From an uncultured Bacteroides sp. (GTDB taxonomy: Bacteria > Bacteroidota > Bacteroidia > Bacteroidales > Bacteroidaceae): a stretch of DNA of 28,653 nt. Position numbers and translations under genes: made by a program. Below the pieces are notes generated by a model, which saw only the letters and a list, made by a program, of their open reading frames with translations, made no database searches and was not told the DNA's origin. Location of the stretch: positions 1-28,653 of the forward strand of contig CALADS010000013.1 in the NCBI GenBank assembly GCA_937890825.1, read 5' to 3'. Positions 7,775-16,442 of this stretch are shown here, piece after piece. How positions within the stretch are numbered: position 1 is the first letter of the stretch; every line of letters begins with the position of its first letter.

Positions 7775-9229
7775 ATGATAATGACTTGGATGAAAATCAT
7801 TGAGTTCAGCGAGCTTCACGGGTATCTTTGGAAGCACGTGATGATTGTGGCAGCTGTATTGCTGATACTAATCGTATTATTTTGGCAACGTAAGAGAGTG
7901 GGAAAAATCGGAACGACGCTAGGCTTCCTGATTGGAATAGTAGGACTTTGTGTCTATTTGGATAGAGAATACACCGAGATAAGAAAACTGTTTCATACCT
8001 CCATACCTTCTGATTTGAGAATGGAGTTTATGCTAGAACAGAAGATTACTGCGGACGATTTTGTATCAGATTTCGATGAAATAGACCGCTACATAAGAAT
8101 AGACAAGTGGTATGAAAAGGGCAAGCATAAGGGAGTTTCCCTGGATAGTCTTTATCAAACATACCGAAGTAAAATAGCACAAGTTCACCATAAAAAAGAT
8201 TACTTCGACCTGCTTCAACGCTATTTTAGTGCGCTGAAGAATACACATACACACCTGTTTTATAGAAAATACAAGGCTCCTGCCAAGGCTGAATGGAGAG
8301 GAGACAGCCTGTATGTATGTTGTTTGCAATGGGATATACCTCTTCATGAAGGAGACCGTATTTTGGAAATCAATGGGCAGGATGTGTTGGCATGGCGCGA
8401 CAGTATGTATCAGTATATAGCAGCATCGACCGACCGTTCTCGGTCGCTTCTTACAGCCAACCACGTATTTGAAAGTTACACCGATTCGGCGAGAACGTAC
8501 ACCTTGCTGCATGGAGATTCTCTTTACTACACGACTCTTTCTTTATACCGTGATTATTATCAGCAGATGAGCATAGCGTGGAAAGAGGAGAGTAAACGGA
8601 TGCCTAAGCAGGACACTCTATCAAAAGTTCAAACCAATGAAGAAAATTCTCCCTATAAAGAGCCGTTATTCCCATCGAAGAATTTTCCCTATAAAACACT
8701 TGAATTAAATAGTTTCAGAGAGTATGACGCACATTGGTTAATAAAGAAGTTTCAATATGAGAAAGAACGCAAGAACTTGATTATTGACTTAACCAGAAAC
8801 CGAGGCGGACGGGTGCAACTGGTTCACGAGGTGGCCCGATATTTCTTGAAAAAGCCCATGCTAACGCTTTATAAAGATACACTGAAGCCTCATCCGGATG
8901 CATACCAGGGACCTCTCTATGTAATGATTTCGCGTGAAACTGCCTCTGCCGGAGAATATTTGGCCAGCCTGCTGCAAGAATCTCAGAGTGCTGTCCTGGT
9001 AGGAGAAGAAACCTGTGGAGATTTTGGCGGCTACTGTATGACTTTCTGTACTTCGCATGGTACTTTATTTGGTGTCGGTGCAGGAAAACTGCAAAGGACA
9101 GTAGCCGGAAGATTGACAGAAGGGATGGGACTGATGCCGGATGTGCCCGTGGAGATAGAAGCCAACCGTACCGTATCGGAGAGCATTAGGGAAACAACTA
9201 TCCGGACGCTTTTAGGAGACATGGAATGA
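7775..9229 (+). CDS. Membrane-anchored S41-family peptidase
   Basis: A 484-residue protein with two N-terminal transmembrane helices (about 20-37 and 45-62) and the rest probably periplasmic. A PDZ-like segment (PLHEGDRILEINGQDV, about 189-204) precedes the S41 core: LIIDLTRNRGG (about 335-345), the nucleophile motif TASAGEYLA (S391) and LVGEETCGDFGG (408-419). The position that carries the catalytic Lys in CtpA-type enzymes is D416 here, so a Ser-Lys dyad is unlikely. The earlier NTHTHLFY (H158/H160) could supply a His, as in the tricorn/IRBP branch. It probably cleaves misfolded or C-terminal substrates at the envelope; the substrate is unknown. It is a single gene with its own promoter. 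Confidence 0.85.
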   Translation: MIMTWMKIIEFSELHGYLWKHVMIVAAVLLILIVLFWQRKRVGKIGTTLGFLIGIVGLCVYLDREYTEIRKLFHTSIPSDLRMEFMLEQKITADDFVSDFDEIDRYIRIDKWYEKGKHKGVSLDSLYQTYRSKIAQVHHKKDYFDLLQRYFSALKNTHTHLFYRKYKAPAKAEWRGDSLYVCCLQWDIPLHEGDRILEINGQDVLAWRDSMYQYIAASTDRSRSLLTANHVFESYTDSARTYTLLHGDSLYYTTLSLYRDYYQQMSIAWKEESKRMPKQDTLSKVQTNEENSPYKEPLFPSKNFPYKTLELNSFREYDAHWLIKKFQYEKERKNLIIDLTRNRGGRVQLVHEVARYFLKKPMLTLYKDTLKPHPDAYQGPLYVMISRETASAGEYLASLLQESQSAVLVGEETCGDFGGYCMTFCTSHGTLFGVGAGKLQRTVAGRLTEGMGLMPDVPVEIEANRTVSESIRETTIRTLLGDME

Positions 9230-9246
9230 ATTTCCTTAAAAATCGC

Positions 9247-9254
9247 TACCTTTG
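9247..9254 (+). promoter_or_regulatory. -7 box upstream of the MATE gene
   Basis: TACCTTTG exactly matches TAnnTTTG. It lies just after the S41 gene stop and predicts a leader of about 95 bases before the MATE start. That leader contains a 25-codon ORF (9284-9361). Confidence 0.55.
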
Positions 9255-9283
9255 CATCTTTATTCTAAATATTACATTAACCT

Positions 9284-9361
9284 ATGGAGATGCTTGAATA
9301 CTTTTCACCGAAAAGCTCAGCCATCTTCTATAAAATTCCTCAGCAGAGGGTGTTGAAATGA
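9284..9361 (+). CDS. Possible 25-residue upstream ORF overlapping the MATE start
   Basis: ATG at 9284 opens 25 codons (starting MEMLEYFSPKSS, ending QQRVLK) whose TGA stop (9359-9361) overlaps the MATE ATG (9358-9360) as ATGA. This suggests translational coupling or a leader peptide. It has no known homology and could be chance; a second start, ATG at 9290, lies in the same frame. Confidence 0.3.
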   Translation: MEMLEYFSPKSSAIFYKIPQQRVLK

Positions 9362-10731
9362 AAAGAGATGCAATAAATTTTGAGAACGAGAAAATTCCGG
9401 TATTGTTCAGAAAGATTCTTATTCCCACTTTATTGGGTACTATTTCCATGTCGGCCGTTACTGCCATAGACGGTATTTTTGTAGGACATGGGGCCGGAGC
9501 AGAAGGAGTGGCAGCAGTCAATATCATTGCTCCTATCTTTATGATTATGTCGGGCATCGGACTGATGGTAGGCTCCGGCTGCTCCGTGGTGGCTTCTATC
9601 CATCTGTCTAAACAAAAGAATAAGGTAGCTCGTCTAAACATCACGCAGGCATTGGTTTGGTCATCCATCGGCACGGCACTGCTCTGTGCCCTCACACTGA
9701 TTTCGCCTGAACAGACAGCTCGTCTACTAGGAGCTTCGGACACATTGATGCCGCAAGTGGTAGGCTACTTGAAATGGATTATGCCTAGCTTCATGTTTCA
9801 GATGTGGAGTACAACAGGGCTTTTTATCATCCGGCTCGATGGGTCGCCTCGCTGTGCCATGTGGTGCAACATTACACCGGCGCTGCTGAACGGAGTGCTG
9901 GACTGGCTATTCATTTTCCCACTAGGAATGGGCGTAGTAGGTGCAGCCATCGCTACTGCCATCAGCTATCTGGTGGGCGGCATCATGGCGCTGACGTATT
10001 TACTGTTCTTTGCTTCTTCCTTGCGACTTATTCCACTTAAAATGAGCCGGAAAAGTATGCTACTGTCGCTCAGGAATATGGGATATCAATGTAAAATCGG
10101 GTCTTCGGCCTTGTTTGGCGAAATGACGCTGGCCGTACTTATCTTAGTGGGCAATCTGGTATTTATGACTTACTTGGGCGACGCCGGTGTAGGTGCCTAC
10201 GGCATTGTATGTTACTACGCTCCTTTCTTTTTTATGGTGGGCAATGCCATCGCACAATCGGCTCAACCCATCATCAGCTATAATTATGGACTGGCGCGTA
10301 CCAAAGAGATGCAGGAAGCCAGAAAACTGTTGCTGGCCACGTCGATAATCATTGGTATGTTTGTGGCCTCTCTCTTTATCACGGTACCTGATTTCCTGGT
10401 AGCTCTGTTTGTAGATCCGCACACTGAATCGAGCCAACTGGCCATTCAAGGGTTCCCGTATTTTGCTACCGGAATTGTCTTTTTCATTCTGAATGTGGCC
10501 ATTACTGGTTATTACCAAAGCGTAGAACGCATCAAACGAGCCACTCTATTTGTGTTTTTACGAGGGTTTATCCTGCTGATTCCCTGTTTCTTTCTGCTTC
10601 CGCAATTATTGGGAGTGAAGGGCATCTGGCTGGCCATGCCTTTGGCTGAATTTACCACTACCCTACTGATTATCATTCTGTATTCCAGCTATATGCAAAA
10701 GATAAAACGAATGTTGGCGGGAAGCAGATAA
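9358..10731 (+). CDS. MATE-family efflux transporter
   Basis: A 457-residue inner-membrane protein with about 12 hydrophobic segments, normal for MATE drug/metabolite:cation antiporters. The first half opens with ILIPTLLGTISMSAVTAIDGI and FVGHGAGAEGVAAVN, the usual MATE start, and the second half repeats the pattern (SSALFGEMTLAVLILVGN, then YGIVCYYAPFFFMVGNAIAQ and the QPIISYNYG motif). It resembles the DinF/MepA-like group. Substrate is unknown. It stands alone between the S41 gene and a convergent terminator region and is probably transcribed from the box at 9247. Confidence 0.93.
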   Translation: MKRDAINFENEKIPVLFRKILIPTLLGTISMSAVTAIDGIFVGHGAGAEGVAAVNIIAPIFMIMSGIGLMVGSGCSVVASIHLSKQKNKVARLNITQALVWSSIGTALLCALTLISPEQTARLLGASDTLMPQVVGYLKWIMPSFMFQMWSTTGLFIIRLDGSPRCAMWCNITPALLNGVLDWLFIFPLGMGVVGAAIATAISYLVGGIMALTYLLFFASSLRLIPLKMSRKSMLLSLRNMGYQCKIGSSALFGEMTLAVLILVGNLVFMTYLGDAGVGAYGIVCYYAPFFFMVGNAIAQSAQPIISYNYGLARTKEMQEARKLLLATSIIIGMFVASLFITVPDFLVALFVDPHTESSQLAIQGFPYFATGIVFFILNVAITGYYQSVERIKRATLFVFLRGFILLIPCFFLLPQLLGVKGIWLAMPLAEFTTTLLIIILYSSYMQKIKRMLAGSR

Positions 10732-10766
10732 TACGCGGAACACATGCCCCTTCTACAGAAAATAAG

Positions 10767-10823
10767 AAGACCGACAGTGACAGGCTACAGATACATCTGT
10801 TATCTCCCTGCACGGTCGGTCTT
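10767..10823. terminator. Convergent (bidirectional) terminator structure between MATE and purT
   Basis: AAGACCGAC (10767-10775) pairs with GTCGGTCTT (10815-10823). The stem continues with GTG/CAC and CAGG/CCTG after small bulges, and encloses a second hairpin ACAGAT/ATCTGT (10787-10792/10795-10800). T-rich sequence flanks it on both strands, fitting its place between two convergent genes. Confidence 0.65.
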
Positions 10824-10873
10824 TATCATTCAAGAAAGCCTCCAGCTATTTTACCGGTTAGCATCTATCGTCA

Positions 10874-12040
10874 TCAATATACTTCCACTCTGGATGCAAT
10901 ATTTTTCGCCTTTTCGCGCAATGCATCCAAATCACTGCCATTGGGGGCATAACAAAGTACTACACCCATTCTGCGGTTGACACGTGTTTTAGGCTTACCG
11001 AAAATGCGCAGGTAGGTATCTTCTTCTTTCGTCACCTCTTCTAATCCACGGTAGTTCGGACGCTCTTCGCTGGCGATGGGCGAAAGGATTACCGCACTGG
11101 CACCGATACGTTCTTGGGTAACATTCGGAATGGGCAACCCCAAAACAGCCCGCAGATGCAGTTCGAATTCGTTCAGATTCTGTGTACCGGCCAAGGTTAC
11201 CATACCCGTATCGTGCGGACGCGGAGAAAGTTCCGAGAAATACACGCCGTTTTCGTGGCTCAAGAAGAATTCCACTCCCCAAAGACCTGCACCTGTCAGC
11301 GCACGTGTCACCTTTTCAGCCATCTGCTGTGCCTCGATGAGGTGCTGAGGATCAATATGTGCCGGCTGGAAGCTTTCCCGGTAATCGCCGCCTTTCTGCA
11401 CGTGTCCGATAGGGGGGCAGAACAAAGTAGGACCATTTTTCTGCGTTACAGTAAGTAAAGTAATTTCACTGTCGAATTTAATAAATTCTTCGATGATAAG
11501 TTCTTTGATATCGCCGCGGCTTCCACTGCAACCATACTCCCACGCGTGTTCCAGTTCATCTGCACTCTTTACCAACGACTGTCCTTTGCCGGAAGAAGAC
11601 ATCAAAGGTTTAACTACACAAGGGAATCCTATTTTTTCAGCAGCTACTTTCAGTTCTTCTAAAGACTTGGCATAAAAATACCTGGCCGTTTTTAATCCCA
11701 ATTCCTTAGCTGCAAGGTCGCGTATCGCTTTGCGGTTCATGGTGAAATTCACGGCACGCGCACTAGGCACTACTTGGATACCCTCTTTCTCAAAATCGTA
11801 CAAACGCTCAGTACGAATAGCTTCAATCTCGGGTACAATAATATCTGGGCGATGTTTATTCACCACCTTATCCAGCGCCTCACCATCGAGCATACTGAAC
11901 ACCTCGCACTCATCGGCCACCTGCATAGCCGGAGCACCTGCATACGAATCGCAAGCTATGATATACTGCCCCTTACGCTGAGCTGCAATCACAAACTCCT
12001 TACCCAGTTCTCCTGAACCTAACAATAAAATCTTCTTCAT
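10874..12040 (-). CDS. purT: Formate-dependent phosphoribosylglycinamide formyltransferase
   Basis: A 388-residue ATP-grasp enzyme that makes formyl-GAR from GAR, formate and ATP, the folate-independent route for the third step of purine synthesis. It starts with the nucleotide-binding ILLLGSGELGKEFVIAAQRKG. PEIEAIRTE and PSARAVNFTMNRKAIRDLAA follow, then the ATP-grasp core with VVKPLMSSSGKGQS (about 155-168), IIEEFIKFDSEITLLTV and WGVEFFLSHENGVYFSELSPRPHDTGMVT. Length is close to E. coli PurT (392). It is preceded by the DUF4301 gene on the same strand, but a hairpin at 12066-12099 separates them, so it probably has its own promoter. No exact -7 box is visible. Confidence 0.96.
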   Translation of the reverse strand: MKKILLLGSGELGKEFVIAAQRKGQYIIACDSYAGAPAMQVADECEVFSMLDGEALDKVVNKHRPDIIVPEIEAIRTERLYDFEKEGIQVVPSARAVNFTMNRKAIRDLAAKELGLKTARYFYAKSLEELKVAAEKIGFPCVVKPLMSSSGKGQSLVKSADELEHAWEYGCSGSRGDIKELIIEEFIKFDSEITLLTVTQKNGPTLFCPPIGHVQKGGDYRESFQPAHIDPQHLIEAQQMAEKVTRALTGAGLWGVEFFLSHENGVYFSELSPRPHDTGMVTLAGTQNLNEFELHLRAVLGLPIPNVTQERIGASAVILSPIASEERPNYRGLEEVTKEEDTYLRIFGKPKTRVNRRMGVVLCYAPNGSDLDALREKAKNIASRVEVY

Positions 12041-12059
12041 TTCTTTACTTTAATACATA

Positions 12060-12099
12060 TCGAAAAGGAGTTATGCAGGACGTAATCCCGATAACTCCT
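12060..12099 (-). terminator. Terminator of the DUF4301 gene
   Basis: AGGAGTTAT (12066-12074) pairs with ATAACTCCT (12091-12099), a perfect 9-bp stem. On the minus strand it is followed by CTTTTCG. It lies 20 bp after the DUF4301 stop and just upstream of purT. Confidence 0.6.
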
Positions 12100-12118
12100 A
12101 TTACTATAAACCTCAGTC

Positions 12119-13636
12119 TTATTGATGCTGATCTCTAAGCAAGTCATTAACAGTCTTCACAGGATTGAATGTACTCAAAGGTACTTCCACAAAGACTGTA
12201 TTCCAGTCGCTCATGGCTCCATTCCACAAGCCGGGCAATTCCAAAGCTTTCAGTTCTTTGCCATTCTTAGACTTGAACGAGATGAATCCTGTAGCCTTAT
12301 CTACATAATTTACCAGATTGAATTTATTTCCCTGATAATCACGTACGGCACAAACCAAATCTACCGGATTAAAGTGCGTACCTTTCTCGAACATTTCTTT
12401 CTTCTCGGGATCGTTCATATCAATTTGTGAACTTTCCAGAATCTGCAGAGAAATGGTGCCATCGCTGTTATACGCCAGGAACGGACCACCGCCAGGCTCG
12501 CCTACATTCTTCACCATACCACACACACGCATCGGACGATTCAGTTTCTTCTTCAGATAAATGGCCAGTTCAGAGTCTTCCAGGTTCTTGGTTTCCGGAT
12601 TCTTACAGTAAAGGCTCTTCTGCAAGAATTGCAGCATTTCTATCAATTGGTCGTGTGTGTATTTTCCACTATCCAGCAACTGCAGATAAGAGAATACTTT
12701 CTGCTGCAGAGATATCAAAACTCCGGCAATCAGTTTTTTATACAATACTGTGTCACCTTTCAGTTTGTCGGGCACCACATTGTCAATATTCTTAATAAAG
12801 ATAACATCCGCATCGAGGTCATTCAGATTTTCAATCAGCGCTCCGTGACCACCCGGACGGAACAGCAGCTTGCCATTGTCACGGAAAGGTTTGTTTTCCA
12901 TATCGGCTGCCACTGTGTCTGTACTTGGTTTTTGTTCAGAGAAGCTAATGCTGTATTCCACGCCATACTTCTTGGCATAGGCTGCAGCCTTAGTCTCTAC
13001 CAAAGAGAGGAACAAGGCACGATGTTCGGGCGACACGGTGAAATGTACGTTCACTTTACCATTCCGATTAGTTGCATACAAGGCACCTTCCACCAGATGT
13101 TCTTCCAGCGGCGTACGGTTACCGTCTTCATAGCTATGGAATTTCAGCAATCCTTTAGGCAACTGTCCATAGTTCAGCCCTGCACTTTCCAGCAGCGCAG
13201 CAACAACAGCCTTGTAGTTACCTGCGGCCACCAAAGCCGGTATATCCTTGCCGTTATTTTTCAGACAAGCTTCATTCAAATCTTCGTAGAAAGCAAACTT
13301 TTCTATTTGCGCAAAGAATTTCTTCTCAAAATCGGTCTGCGGAGCATCGTATTCAGCGCCTAAAAATTCGAACATATTCTTGAACATGCGACTGGCGGCA
13401 CCCGATGCCGGCACAAATTTCACCACTTTCTTATCCGTTTGTGTATATGCTTCCCAGGCATCCAGATACTTTTTCTGAGCCTCAGCCTCCGGAGCCAAAA
13501 TACCGTTTTCTACCGAAGCTGCAGCAGCCAGTTTTAAATACGGGAATCCTTTTTCAAAGCAAGCCAGTTGCTCTGCAATTTTTTCTTCAGAAATGCCTTT
13601 TTTAGCAAGCAGTTCCTTGTCTTGGGGTGTTATCAT
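12119..13636 (-). CDS. DUF4301 family protein (nucleotidyltransferase-like)
   Basis: A 505-residue cytoplasmic protein of the DUF4301 family, widespread in Bacteroidota and of unknown function. Near residue 75 it has VKFVPASGAASRMFKN, which looks like the sugar-nucleotide pyrophosphorylase signature loop. LLFRPGGHGALIENLNDLDADVIFIKNIDNV (about 255-285) resembles the acceptor/Asp region of UTP-sugar uridylyltransferases. No signal peptide or membrane segment is seen. The fold suggests sugar-1-phosphate nucleotidyl transfer, but this is an inference. It has its own -7 box at 13663-13670 and is divergent from the Rel-type gene. Confidence 0.88.
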   Translation of the reverse strand: MITPQDKELLAKKGISEEKIAEQLACFEKGFPYLKLAAAASVENGILAPEAEAQKKYLDAWEAYTQTDKKVVKFVPASGAASRMFKNMFEFLGAEYDAPQTDFEKKFFAQIEKFAFYEDLNEACLKNNGKDIPALVAAGNYKAVVAALLESAGLNYGQLPKGLLKFHSYEDGNRTPLEEHLVEGALYATNRNGKVNVHFTVSPEHRALFLSLVETKAAAYAKKYGVEYSISFSEQKPSTDTVAADMENKPFRDNGKLLFRPGGHGALIENLNDLDADVIFIKNIDNVVPDKLKGDTVLYKKLIAGVLISLQQKVFSYLQLLDSGKYTHDQLIEMLQFLQKSLYCKNPETKNLEDSELAIYLKKKLNRPMRVCGMVKNVGEPGGGPFLAYNSDGTISLQILESSQIDMNDPEKKEMFEKGTHFNPVDLVCAVRDYQGNKFNLVNYVDKATGFISFKSKNGKELKALELPGLWNGAMSDWNTVFVEVPLSTFNPVKTVNDLLRDQHQ

Positions 13637-13662
13637 AATATATAAGTTTATAAATTGATGTC

Positions 13663-13670
13663 CAAAAGTA
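13663..13670 (-). promoter_or_regulatory. -7 box of the DUF4301 gene
   Basis: TACTTTTG on the minus strand, an exact TAnnTTTG match 26 bp upstream of the start. Confidence 0.5.
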
Positions 13671-13763
13671 ATAAAAAAACAAATGCAAGCTACAGAAAAG
13701 CAGAAAAACTTTTATTTAGCAAGTTTTTTCTTATAAAAATGGACTTCGAATCGAGAAAAACCC

Positions 13764-13771
13764 TACCTTTA
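13764..13771 (+). promoter_or_regulatory. Near-consensus -7 box of the Rel-type gene
   Basis: TACCTTTA differs from TAnnTTTG only at the last base and lies 26 bp before the ATG at 13798. Confidence 0.4.
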
Positions 13772-13797
13772 CCACAAACATAAAAAAGAACCATCGT

Positions 13798-16020
13798 ATG
13801 AATACAGATAAATTTTTCACCGCAGAGGAAAAAGAACTGCTTTTCAAGCTCTACCGCAAGTTACTGAAACTCTCTGGCGACACCCTACTGAAGGGCGATT
13901 GCAGGAAACTGAAAACTTACCTGCTCAATTCCATTACCAGCGACCGTATACAGAGGGATATCTTCGGACTTAATCCCATTATCAATGATATGCAGACGGC
14001 TGTCATCGTGGCCGAAGAAATCGGCATGCGAAGAGCCTCGATATTGGGGTTGATGCTCCATGATTCAGTGTATAACGGATGCTGCCAGCTAGATGAAGTG
14101 AAGCGCAACTTCGGTGAAGATGTGGCCGGTATCATACAAGGACTGATCCGAGTGCAGGAGCTATATACCAAGAGTCCTACGATTGAATCGGAAAACTTCC
14201 GCAACCTGCTGCTCTCCTTTGCTGAAGACATGCGGGTGATTCTCATTATGATTGCCGACCGTGTGAATGTAATGCGACAGATAAAGGAAGCCTCCAACGA
14301 AGAGGCCCGGCGGCAAGTGGCCAATGAAGCGGCTTATCTGTATGCCCCGCTGGCGCATAAGCTAGGGCTCTACAAACTGAAATCAGAATTGGAAGACCTC
14401 TCGCTGAAATATACAGAGAAAGAGGTGTACTATCATATAAAAGAAAAGCTGAACGAAACGAAGCAGTCGCGCGACCGCTATATCGCTTCCTTCATCCAGC
14501 CCATTCAGAAGAAGCTAGAGGAGGCCGGACTGCATTTCCACATCAAGGGGCGCACCAAAAGCATTCATTCCATCTACCAAAAGATGAAAAAGCAGAAATG
14601 CCCGTTCGAAGGGGTGTACGATTTGTTTGCCATCCGTATTATCTTGGATTCACCGCTGGACAAAGAAAAGCTGGAATGCTGGCAAACGTATTCCATCGTA
14701 ACCGATATGTATCAGCCCAACCCCAAACGCCTGCGCGACTGGCTATCGGTACCCAAAAGCAACGGCTATGAATCGCTTCACATCACCGTGATGGGACCCG
14801 AAGGAAAATGGGTGGAAGTGCAGATACGTACCGAGCGTATGGACGACATCGCCGAACGCGGACTGGCAGCACACTGGCGCTATAAGGGTATCAAAGGCGA
14901 GAGCGGACTGGATGAATGGCTCACATCGGTACGCGAAGCGCTGGAAAACAGCGATGCCAGCGGGCTGGAAACCATGGATCAGTTCAAGCTGGACCTTTAT
15001 GAGGATGAGGTGTTCGTATTTACTCCGAAAGGCGATTTGTTCAAATTAGGGAAGGGAGCTACGGTCCTTGATTTTGCCTTCCACATTCACAGCAAGCTGG
15101 GATGTAAATGTATAGGTGCCAAAGTGAATGGCAAGAATGTACAGCTAAAGCAAGTATTGCATAGTGGCGATCAGGTGGAAATCATGACATCGAACACGCA
15201 GACGCCTAAGCAAGACTGGCTGAACATTGTCACCACCTCTAAGGCGCGTACCAAGATAAAGCAGGCGTTGAAGGAAATGGCGGCCCGCCAGCATGCCTTT
15301 GCCAAAGAAACGCTGGAAAGGAAGTTCAAAAACCGAAAAATAGAATACGATGAAGCCACCATGATGCGCCTCATCAAGCGCATGGGCTTTAAGATTGTGA
15401 CGGATTTTTACCAAGCCATTGCGGATGAAACGCTGGATGTGAACGAGATACTGGACCGCTACGTGGAGCAGCAGCGGAAAGAGACCGACAGTCACGATGA
15501 CATCGTCTATCGCAGTGCCGAAGGGTATAATCTGCAGAATGTCATGCCTCAAGAAGAGACCGGCGGCAAGGAGGATGTCCTGGTGATAGACCAGAATCTG
15601 AAGGGACTGGAATTCAAGCTGGCCCGTTGTTGCAACCCTATCTACGGTGATGAGGTATTCGGCTTTGTCAGCGTTACCGGAGGTATCAAAATACATCGAA
15701 CCGACTGTCCCAATGCCAGCGACTTGCGCGAACGGTTTGGCTATCGCATTGTAAAAGCCCGCTGGGCAGGCAAGGCGGAGGGAACCCAATATCCCATTAC
15801 CCTGCGGGTAGTGGGGCACGATGACATCGGTATTGTGACCAACATCACGTCCATTATCTCCAAAGAGACAGGTATCACCCTGCGCAGCATCGGCATCGAT
15901 TCGCACGACGCACTGTTCTCGGGCACGCTAACCATCATGGTGGGCGACACGGGCAGACTGGAGGCGCTTATCAAGAAGCTGCGCACCGTGAAAGGGGTGA
16001 AACAAGTAAGCAGAAACTAG
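13798..16020 (+). CDS. RelA/SpoT-family (p)ppGpp synthetase with degenerate hydrolase domain
   Basis: A 740-residue long Rel protein, the stringent-response enzyme. Domains in order: HD hydrolase-like (about 30-200), synthetase (about 225-370), TGS (about 403-465), zinc-finger-like region with LARCCNPIYGDEVFGF (about 600-650), and C-terminal ACT (about 660-740). The synthetase keeps GRTKSIHSIYQKM, YDLFAIR (D275), SNGYESLHI and VEVQIRT (E340), plus RLRD (311-314), close to the RxKD motif of the Rel/SpoT branch. In the HD domain H88-D89 and D154 remain. The first metal His of the family aligns with N63, and the catalytic Glu-Asp pair aligns with Y92-N93. It is therefore probably a synthetase without hydrolase activity. 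dgkA follows after 50 bp. Confidence 0.93.
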   Translation: MNTDKFFTAEEKELLFKLYRKLLKLSGDTLLKGDCRKLKTYLLNSITSDRIQRDIFGLNPIINDMQTAVIVAEEIGMRRASILGLMLHDSVYNGCCQLDEVKRNFGEDVAGIIQGLIRVQELYTKSPTIESENFRNLLLSFAEDMRVILIMIADRVNVMRQIKEASNEEARRQVANEAAYLYAPLAHKLGLYKLKSELEDLSLKYTEKEVYYHIKEKLNETKQSRDRYIASFIQPIQKKLEEAGLHFHIKGRTKSIHSIYQKMKKQKCPFEGVYDLFAIRIILDSPLDKEKLECWQTYSIVTDMYQPNPKRLRDWLSVPKSNGYESLHITVMGPEGKWVEVQIRTERMDDIAERGLAAHWRYKGIKGESGLDEWLTSVREALENSDASGLETMDQFKLDLYEDEVFVFTPKGDLFKLGKGATVLDFAFHIHSKLGCKCIGAKVNGKNVQLKQVLHSGDQVEIMTSNTQTPKQDWLNIVTTSKARTKIKQALKEMAARQHAFAKETLERKFKNRKIEYDEATMMRLIKRMGFKIVTDFYQAIADETLDVNEILDRYVEQQRKETDSHDDIVYRSAEGYNLQNVMPQEETGGKEDVLVIDQNLKGLEFKLARCCNPIYGDEVFGFVSVTGGIKIHRTDCPNASDLRERFGYRIVKARWAGKAEGTQYPITLRVVGHDDIGIVTNITSIISKETGITLRSIGIDSHDALFSGTLTIMVGDTGRLEALIKKLRTVKGVKQVSRN

Positions 16021-16070
16021 TACACCAATACCTTTCTGAGAATTAGCATACAGCACTTTACCGTCAAAGT

Positions 16071-16442
16071 ATGAGATACGATATTAAGAAACAAATCAAA
16101 AGCTTCGGTTATGCCTGGAAAGGCATCCGAAGCTGCATAGGGAAAGAACAGAATTTGAGTTTTCATCTCATAGCTACGGCTGTAGTCACGGTAGCCGGAT
16201 CGGTTTTCGGCATCAGCCGCCAGGAATGGATAATACTGATACTCTGCATAACGGCCGTTATCAGTGCCGAACTCTTCAATACGGCCATGGAGCGGCTGGT
16301 AGACTTGGTATCGCCCCAATACCATCCGCTAGCCGGACAGGTGAAAGACATTGCAGCCGGTGCGGTATTGGTATGTGCCTTAGGAGCAGCCTTGGCGGGG
16401 TGTCTGATATTCTACCCCTACCTCACCCGCATGTTTCTGTAA
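16071..16442 (+). CDS. dgkA: Diacylglycerol/undecaprenol kinase family protein
   Basis: A 123-residue integral membrane protein with three hydrophobic segments (about 30-50, 52-66 and 95-116). The family motif is SAELFNTAMERLVD (E67, N70, E74, D78), followed by KDIAAGAVL (K92, D93), the residues that bind Mg-ATP and the lipid head. Members phosphorylate diacylglycerol or undecaprenol with ATP, recycling lipids in envelope synthesis. It follows the Rel-type gene by 50 bp and may be in its operon. Its 3' end overlaps that of the convergent MFS gene by 25 bp. DAG versus undecaprenol specificity cannot be decided by eye. Confidence 0.9.
   Translation: MRYDIKKQIKSFGYAWKGIRSCIGKEQNLSFHLIATAVVTVAGSVFGISRQEWIILILCITAVISAELFNTAMERLVDLVSPQYHPLAGQVKDIAAGAVLVCALGAALAGCLIFYPYLTRMFL

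Noticed and set aside
10744..10980. Plus-strand frame after the MATE gene
   Set aside because: It runs through the terminator hairpin and into the 3' end of purT; no protein features.
15145..15906. Minus-strand open frame inside the Rel-type gene
   Set aside because: It lies wholly opposite the TGS/ACT region of a convincing gene and has no family features.
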